Shown piece by piece: positions 57,905 through 64,000 of a stretch of DNA of 64,000 bases. The DNA is from Omphiscola glabra (lineage: Eukaryota; Mollusca; Gastropoda; Lymnaeidae): NCBI GenBank assembly GCA_964017045.1, contig OZ024808.1, positions 16,890,784 through 16,954,783 of the forward strand. The letters run 5' to 3'. The notes under the pieces were generated by a model, which saw only the letters and a list, made by a program, of their open reading frames with translations, was not told the origin of the DNA and ran no database searches. Positions within the stretch are counted from its first letter, which is position 1. Each line of letters begins with the position of its first letter. The translations under genes and the position numbers were made by a program.

Positions 57905-58219
57905 TGGTGATGATGATGTAAGACAAATGACGTCCGAATAGCATTGAGTCTAATGGGACCCGGGTGCGAATGGCGGTGCTGCGTGTCCGGGTCCATTTTG
58001 ACTAAATACTATTCGGATGTCATTTGTGGTAGTTTATTTTGGTTAAACTGAAGACTTAAGTTTACAAACGTATAGTCCATTAAATTATCTTTCATTTGAT
58101 AACTCATTTTGTCTTACAAACCCAACAATAATATTTTAAATAGTTTTTTAATCCCAACCTCTCACTTCTGGTACCCGGGTACCAATAGCCACTTCGTTTT
58201 TTAAAAGGTGTAGTTTTGT

Positions 58220-59880
58220 TTTAGGCCATGCTTACTATGCATTTTTTAAATTTTCCTAATGGAATCACAATTATTTAGAGGCGTTCATGAGCCACCGGTT
58301 AAGAACCGCTATTGTACACGCCACACGTTCGTCACTTCTTTACTGCAAAACAAGAACACACATCACATCCTTTTGCCTTTTCATCGATTAGAAATTTCGA
58401 GTTTTCTGGAATATGTCTTTCATAAAACAGTAACTACCAAATGAATTCATTTTTTTATGAATATTTAATATTATTCACTAATGAATGCATTTTTAAAATT
58501 ATACTTACTTGACAAAAATATTGGCGTTTTGAAGAGAATGCAAGTAATTGCAAGTGATCAAGCTACGCCATCTTTACTAAAAATGAGTTGCCATATTTTG
58601 GGGAATTCCCGGTGTCCCTTTTTTAAAAAAAAAAAAAAAAAAGCAAATATATAAAAAATATAAAGAGCTTGGGGGATCGGATTTTCCCAGTATGGCTATT
58701 GGTTAATAGATGTTCTGTGACACAACAATGTTGACAGTTATCTTTTTTTTTTTTAAATTATAACAGTAAAGTTTTCTTAACGATGAAATCCGCCCCTCCC
58801 CCCACTTTATTTTTCCTTCTTCAAACCCTAAAAAAAAGAAGGGAAAAAAAAGGAATTAAGCAATATTTATATCTGGACAGTTGCAAAAATTGGAAATTTT
58901 GAGAAGCCTCTTTGAACACACTACACAGTTTTGCTGTCACAATGCTTCAACGTTAATTAGAAACGAAAAGTGAACGATCGGGCGAACCCATTTTTGTTGT
59001 TGCACACTGTGGTAAACTGTGACAAACTGTGACAAAACTGTTTGTCAAAAACATGTAACACAAACATATTTAACCCCAAGCGAGAAACGACCCACGACCT
59101 AAACACTTCAATTTACTGATATTTAGTCTACAATAAATATTTATATTATGGACAAATGATATTACCGTTAATAAAAAGTTACATCTCTGACCTTTTTTTT
59201 TTTTTTGCTGCGCATTTTTTTCTGTGCATTATTTTCCGCGACTTTTGATTCTACGACCACGCACTACTTCGATAATCCATACAACCATAGACATAGAGAT
59301 ATATTATAGCTCTGTACATACAACGCCTGGGTTGATCTAGGTCAGTGATTCCCAAAGTGGTCTATATCGACCCCCAGGGGTCTACGACAACTTGCAAGGG
59401 GTCTATGGCAGCGGGAAAAAAATTGGGGGTCCATGAAATGAAAATGGGGGTCCATAAAATGAAAATTAGGGTCGACGATAGTGGATCTTATGTAAGCAGG
59501 TCAAGACTTCTATTTTGGCACTTTTTAATTTAAATTTAAATAAAGATAAAATGTAGTAAAAGAAATAATTCAACAGAAACTATTTTTAATGAAAGTAAGT
59601 TTTTTTACAGAAGTTATAGAGTTATTTCTCTCTATGAATGGAAATATTTAGCGGGTCACTGAGAACTATGAAGTGTAAATGATTATTAGAAAGAGAAATT
59701 CAACCATCTAATAATAAAATGGCCAATTGTTGCTGAGAGCGACCCCTAGTGGCCAAAAATGTAATACATCTTTTAAGGTCCGCGGTCATCTATGTTACGG
59801 TAAATCTGTTTGGGAGGGCTTAGGCGACTTATAGACAAATTGTATACACCTTATAGACACATCTAGTCGACACACTGTTA
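58220..59880. other. Stretch without recognised gene
   Basis: AT-rich with homopolymers. A cagtgattcccaaagtggtc motif at 59343 may be the left end of another hAT-like MITE, but no convincing right end was found. Confidence 0.4.
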
Positions 59881-60014
59881 CCTTAAGACGACACTGACTA
59901 CTACCCATGAAGGCTTCTGGCCTCCGTCATCCCATCCTTTCACTCGAACTGATCCACGGTCGTTCGTCTCCATGCATGAACCACTCCCGCCTCCAGCTGA
60001 TGTCAGTGCGACAA

Positions 60015-60250
60015 CACATCAAGTATCAATCTCAGTTGACCATATGAGCCAGCTGACCCTTATCAATCTCAGTTGACCTTATGAGCCAGCTGACCCTTAC
60101 CAATCTCAGTTGACCTTATGAGCCAGCTGACCCTTATCAATCTCAGTTGACCTTATGAGCCAGCTGACCCTTATCAATCTCAGTTGACCTTATGAGCCAG
60201 CTGACCCTTATCAATCTCAGTTGACCTTATGAGCCAGCTGACCCTTGGTT
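60015..60250. repeat. 36-bp tandem repeat
   Basis: Six to seven units of atcaatctcagttgacctta plus tgagccagctgaccct. Confidence 0.92.
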
Positions 60251-60289
60251 TCTGTCTACTTACCACTTTCGCTCCTTAATAATTTGTCC

Positions 60290-60375
60290 CCTTGGGGTGT
60301 CCTGTCCCCTCGGGGTGTCCTGTCCTCTCGGGGTGTCCTGTCCCTTCGGGGTGTCCTGTCCCCTCGGGGTGTCTT
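60290..60375. repeat. 18-bp tandem repeat
   Basis: Five units of cccctcggggtgtcctgt. Confidence 0.9.
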
Positions 60376-60819
60376 GCCCAGCAAGCGTGACGGCTTTAAT
60401 TCCCGCCGGTATGGTCTCCATCATCATCATCATGGACTTGACACTCTTTGAGACCGTTCCGGTTTTTTGGGGAGGATTTTCCTTTCCTCGCTATTGAGCA
60501 GGTGGTTTTTGCCTTGCGTGATTAGGGTTCATGTTTTGCATGGCATACAGCAGCGTCACTAGCGGTGCGGGGGGGGGGGACCCCTACCGGGTAAACCATC
60601 TTGACAAAAAATGGAACATTGCAAAGTGTACAGAGCTCGCTCCAGTTTCATACCATAAAGTTCAATAAAAGAGAAGGGTGCCACCAGAGCAGGCCGACAT
60701 CAGAGCAAGTTTCCAACAGAACACGGTGCCACCAGAGTTTTGGTAAGGGGTCAATGGAGACGTCTGAAGGGGGTGCCACTATGAGTTTACCGCAGTGGGT
60801 GCACCATCTCTAGTCTTAC

Positions 60820-62780
60820 CTCTGCCTGCATACGCGACTTTTGGTCTTGTTACAGGCAATTATAACGATTTCTAGCATGGGTAAGATGTGCATGTCTCCC
60901 AGCAGCTCTAACAAAATAGCTTAACTATTTGTGTATATGGGGGGGGGGGGGGGGGGGGGGAATCTCACATTTGATGGAAATTCATTTTGAAAATTGTAAA
61001 TCATATGTCCAGTGGCAAGTCAAGTGCCCCCCCCGGGGGAAAATGTGTAAGAAAAAATAATAATAAAAAAAAATTATTCTAAATTTAATTTTTATAAAAT
61101 TTTTAAAAGTTATTGAAATGTGAGCCTTTAATCGATTACAATTATTGGAACAAATAAAATATCGCTTTGTTCGATATATATTGATGATCCATAGCGTTCA
61201 GGTTAATCTTGTTACAGGCTCGCAGAAATCGATTATAAATATGGTATTGTTTTGAAAATTGGCCGCTCCTGATCATAAGCTAAATCTTACTTTTTCTGAT
61301 TCGCAAATATCGGTATCTTTTATTTAATTACATTTTGCAGCTGCAAAAGTTGAAAGACTTTTTAAAATATAGTTCTTGCTAATAAATAAACATGTGCAAT
61401 CTGTTTTTAAATTATATTGTATAATAGCATCATGCTTTAAAAAATCATTTTTAGCAAACATTTTAATGTAGTAGATTCCATAGATGTATGCTGACATAGA
61501 TAAAATGAAAATGTAAAAATAATAATAATAATAATTTTAAAACAAAAAATTAGAAATTTAGCGGTTACATACAAATAGTGGACATTTCATCATAATTATT
61601 AAATCAAGTGTTTCTAATTTTTTAACACAGTTTCGGGAACAGAGAAAAATGATTTTTTTAAAAAGTCTTTATTTATTAAATCCCCAATGACTTTTCTCTG
61701 TTAATATAATAATAATAAACAATCTTCCCCAGCTGTTTGAACTATTAAAAAAAAGATGATAATCCAGTAGAAAGAATATAATATATATTTAAACAACGAA
61801 TTAAAAAAATTTGAGTATTTCGATTATCTTGTAAATGCCATTTTTGGTAGTAGTTAAAAAAAAAGTATATGGAATTGGTGAAAAAATTGTTTTTAAGTAT
61901 AATATCAAAGAGGCAAGTTGTAATGATCTGAAGCAAATTATAGTAGTCTAAATTTCTTAATTAACATTTAAATCAACTGAATATTGAGAATTGAAACTTT
62001 AATAATTTATACGAAAAAAAATCACACATTAATAAATATATGAGTCTTTTGTAAACAATTCTTGACTTCTAAACAATTATATCGGTTATATATGATTTAT
62101 AAATAAATACCAATTTTGAAAACCCATAAAGATATATTCTATAACCTTTTGTACAGAAAAGCTTTTTTTCTTTTTGACTTTGGTGAAACTTGGAAATATT
62201 TTGAAATAAATGTATGTTTTTGGTTTTTCTTTTTCGTTCAAAATGTAAAACTATTTTAGCATTTCTCTTTTGGGATGGATACCTTTTTTGGAAGGAAGTC
62301 TTTTTTCTTAATTTTACAAATATTTTATAGTAAATTCATTATTTTTATGTAGTTGATCTCAAAAATATTTTAAAATAATAACTTTAAAAATACATTACTT
62401 TTCAATTTTAAAAAAATGTTTGCATACCACACTTAGTCAAGCAGAGACGACGCTTGTACGATGGCTCTTATGTCAAATGACACATAAAATCTTAACTAGC
62501 ATCTCTCCCGTTGCTCTGCAGTTAAGTGTTTAATGATGCGAAACTAAATTTAACTACGGTATTTTTAAAAAAAATGCATTCTTGCATTTTGAATTTATCA
62601 AAAAATTTCCGGGGCCTATAAAGTTTTAAGTCTAAGCTAAGGAGTATCTCTCGATAAAAAACATACCCTAAGGGATCCCAATTGGACTGAATTTATTTAA
62701 TATTGTGCTGGTGGAAGAGTTGGTGATGTCCTGTTATTATCGTTATTTCTAGCGCTTCCCTCCCAAATGTCTGAAATGTT
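60820..62780. other. AT-rich stretch without recognised gene
   Basis: Poly-G of about 20 bases at 60940 and (TAA)n near 61520. Only short frames; nothing recognised. Confidence 0.5.
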
Positions 62781-62784
62781 TACA

Positions 62785-63960
62785 TCAGTGGCGCTTCATC
62801 CCATTTAGGGCCCTGGCCTGCTCCACCCCATTCTTCCATTGGGATCGATCCATCGCTTTACACCTCCATGTGCGAAACCCAACCTTTGTAAGCCCTTCTC
62901 TACATCGTCAATCCATCTCAGTCTTGGTCGACCGGTGAGCCGTCTGCCCCTAGGTTTCTGCCTGTAGATCGTTTTTGTTGCTCCAGAATCCGGCATCCTT
63001 TCAATGTGTCCTGCCTAGGGCAGTCTGCCATTTTTTTAATATTGTTGTGACTATGGATGGGTATTTGTACAATTGATATAGCTCTTAGTTTGTACGGATT
63101 CCCAAAACAAAATTGTCTATCATCGGGTCATATATTTAGCAGGTTCTCTGCTTTTCTGGTAGGAACCAAGTCTCACTACTGGTCTTGTGACAGTGGTGTA
63201 TACTTCCTTCTTTGTTCCCTTATCGAGATTTTTGCTTTGAAGTAGCTTTTGTAAATTGAAATAAGAACGGTTTCATGCTGTTATTCGTTCTTGTACATCC
63301 GATTTTATTTCCTCTTGCTTATTTATAGTCACCCCTAGATATTTGAAAGTAGCTACCCTCTCAAAGGCGTAGATGTTCATATTGATGAAGTCATCAATGC
63401 GTATTTCCTGACATTATCATAAATATTGCCTTCGCTTTATTTACATCAAGACCAGCTTTGACCGTCACATCTTCAAGTTCTCTGAAAGTTTTAATTACAT
63501 CATCAATGCTGTTTCTACCAAGTAGCGCTATATCGTCTGTGTAGGCCAGGTATTGCAGTGGCTGGCTTTATAAAGTTCCTTGTGGTTGTTCTGTACCACC
63601 TCTCAGGTGCTCACACGTATGTTTCTAATGCTTTTTTCTAAAGTGATGTTGAAAATGATACACGGATTTCCTTGTCTGAGGCCCAGATTGATTAGGAACT
63701 CCCTCAAGTACTCCCTCTGTACTTTGATTCTACTTTTGTAGTTATCCATCGTCATATGTATGAGTCGGGTAAGTTTGTTAAGGACTCCACGTTCCAGCAC
63801 AGCATCGTTCATGTATTTCCTGTCTATGCTATCATAACCTGATTTGTAGTCCACATATAGTTGGTGTATGTTGATGTATTCTTAGCATTTTTCTACGAGA
63901 CATCTAACAGTAAATATATGAACGTTTGAAATGCCCCTTCACACATTGTCTTAAAGATAG
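62785..63960 (-). pseudogene. Non-LTR reverse transcriptase pseudogene
   Basis: In order on the minus strand: VDYKSGYDSIDRKYMNDAVL, KLTRLIHMTMDNYKSRIKVQ, INLGLRQGNPCIIFNITLEK, then YTDDIALLGRN (the YADD box with Ala to Thr), FKYLGVTINKQEEIKSDVQE and GRRLTGRPRLRWIDDVEKGL. Stops and frameshifts separate the blocks. It probably extends past the window end. Confidence 0.78.
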
Positions 63961-64000
63961 ATTGAATACAGTGCATGATACCCTCACTAGGTAACTCTTG

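Larger units (their letters stand above)
57660..58208. mobile_element. Palindromic element, copy 2, with inserted RT tail
   Basis: The right arm and core match copy 1, with the core reading as its reverse complement. The ends are cctattggtacccgggtacc and ggtacccgggtaccaatag. Most of the left arm is replaced by a non-LTR RT C-terminus (57728-57904). Confidence 0.65.

Overview
This is a eukaryotic, probably molluscan and most likely gastropod, nuclear window. Its genes are split by introns with GT-AG junctions. It is AT-rich, crowded with minisatellites, hAT-like miniature transposons and broken non-LTR retrotransposons, and full of poly-G/poly-C tracts. The taxon call is inference from gene families and repeat style; no sequence search could be run.

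Two long minus-strand genes in direct tandem dominate the window. Gene 1 runs from exon 1 at 17795 to its stop at 3789. Gene 2 runs from exon 1 at 54247 to its stop at 39383. Each has 12 recognisable coding exons. The decoded order is MIB_HERC2, ZZ zinc finger, MIB_HERC2, a 44-residue linker exon, a (proline-rich) linker with MIB_HERC2, a second ZZ, MIB_HERC2, two MIB repeats (REP), a UBA-like domain and an IAP-type RING finger. The Mind bomb substrate-binding module is therefore present twice. The ankyrin repeats of classical Mind bomb are missing, and the C-terminus looks like that of inhibitor-of-apoptosis E3 ligases. All splice phases agree, and each 12-exon chain joins into one open frame: 768 codons before the stop for gene 1 and 817 for gene 2, counted from a Met in the first recognised exon. 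Equivalent exons have equal or nearly equal lengths in the two genes, while the introns share almost nothing and carry private tandem repeats. The alternative reading is four genes: two RING-less 5-exon genes and two 7-exon RING genes. It is less favoured because the 131-nt fifth exon keeps a splice donor at the same position and phase in both copies.

Between the tandem genes, on the plus strand (19465-28734), is a three-exon CENP-B/Tigger-type (TIGD-like) gene of 769 codons. It has intact N-terminal helix-turn-helix halves and a DDE-type domain whose first catalytic Asp position reads Thr, which suggests a host-adopted or inactivated transposase.

The rest is repeats: about 35 tandem arrays; MITEs with 8-bp target duplications (several copies each of families starting CAGTGGTTCTCAACC, CAGTGGCGTAGC and CAGTGGTCTGCAAA); a palindromic element in two copies, one abutting a splice donor of gene 2; two perfect hairpins; a possible solo LTR; and five non-LTR reverse-transcriptase fragments. 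No tRNA, rRNA or CRISPR array was recognised.
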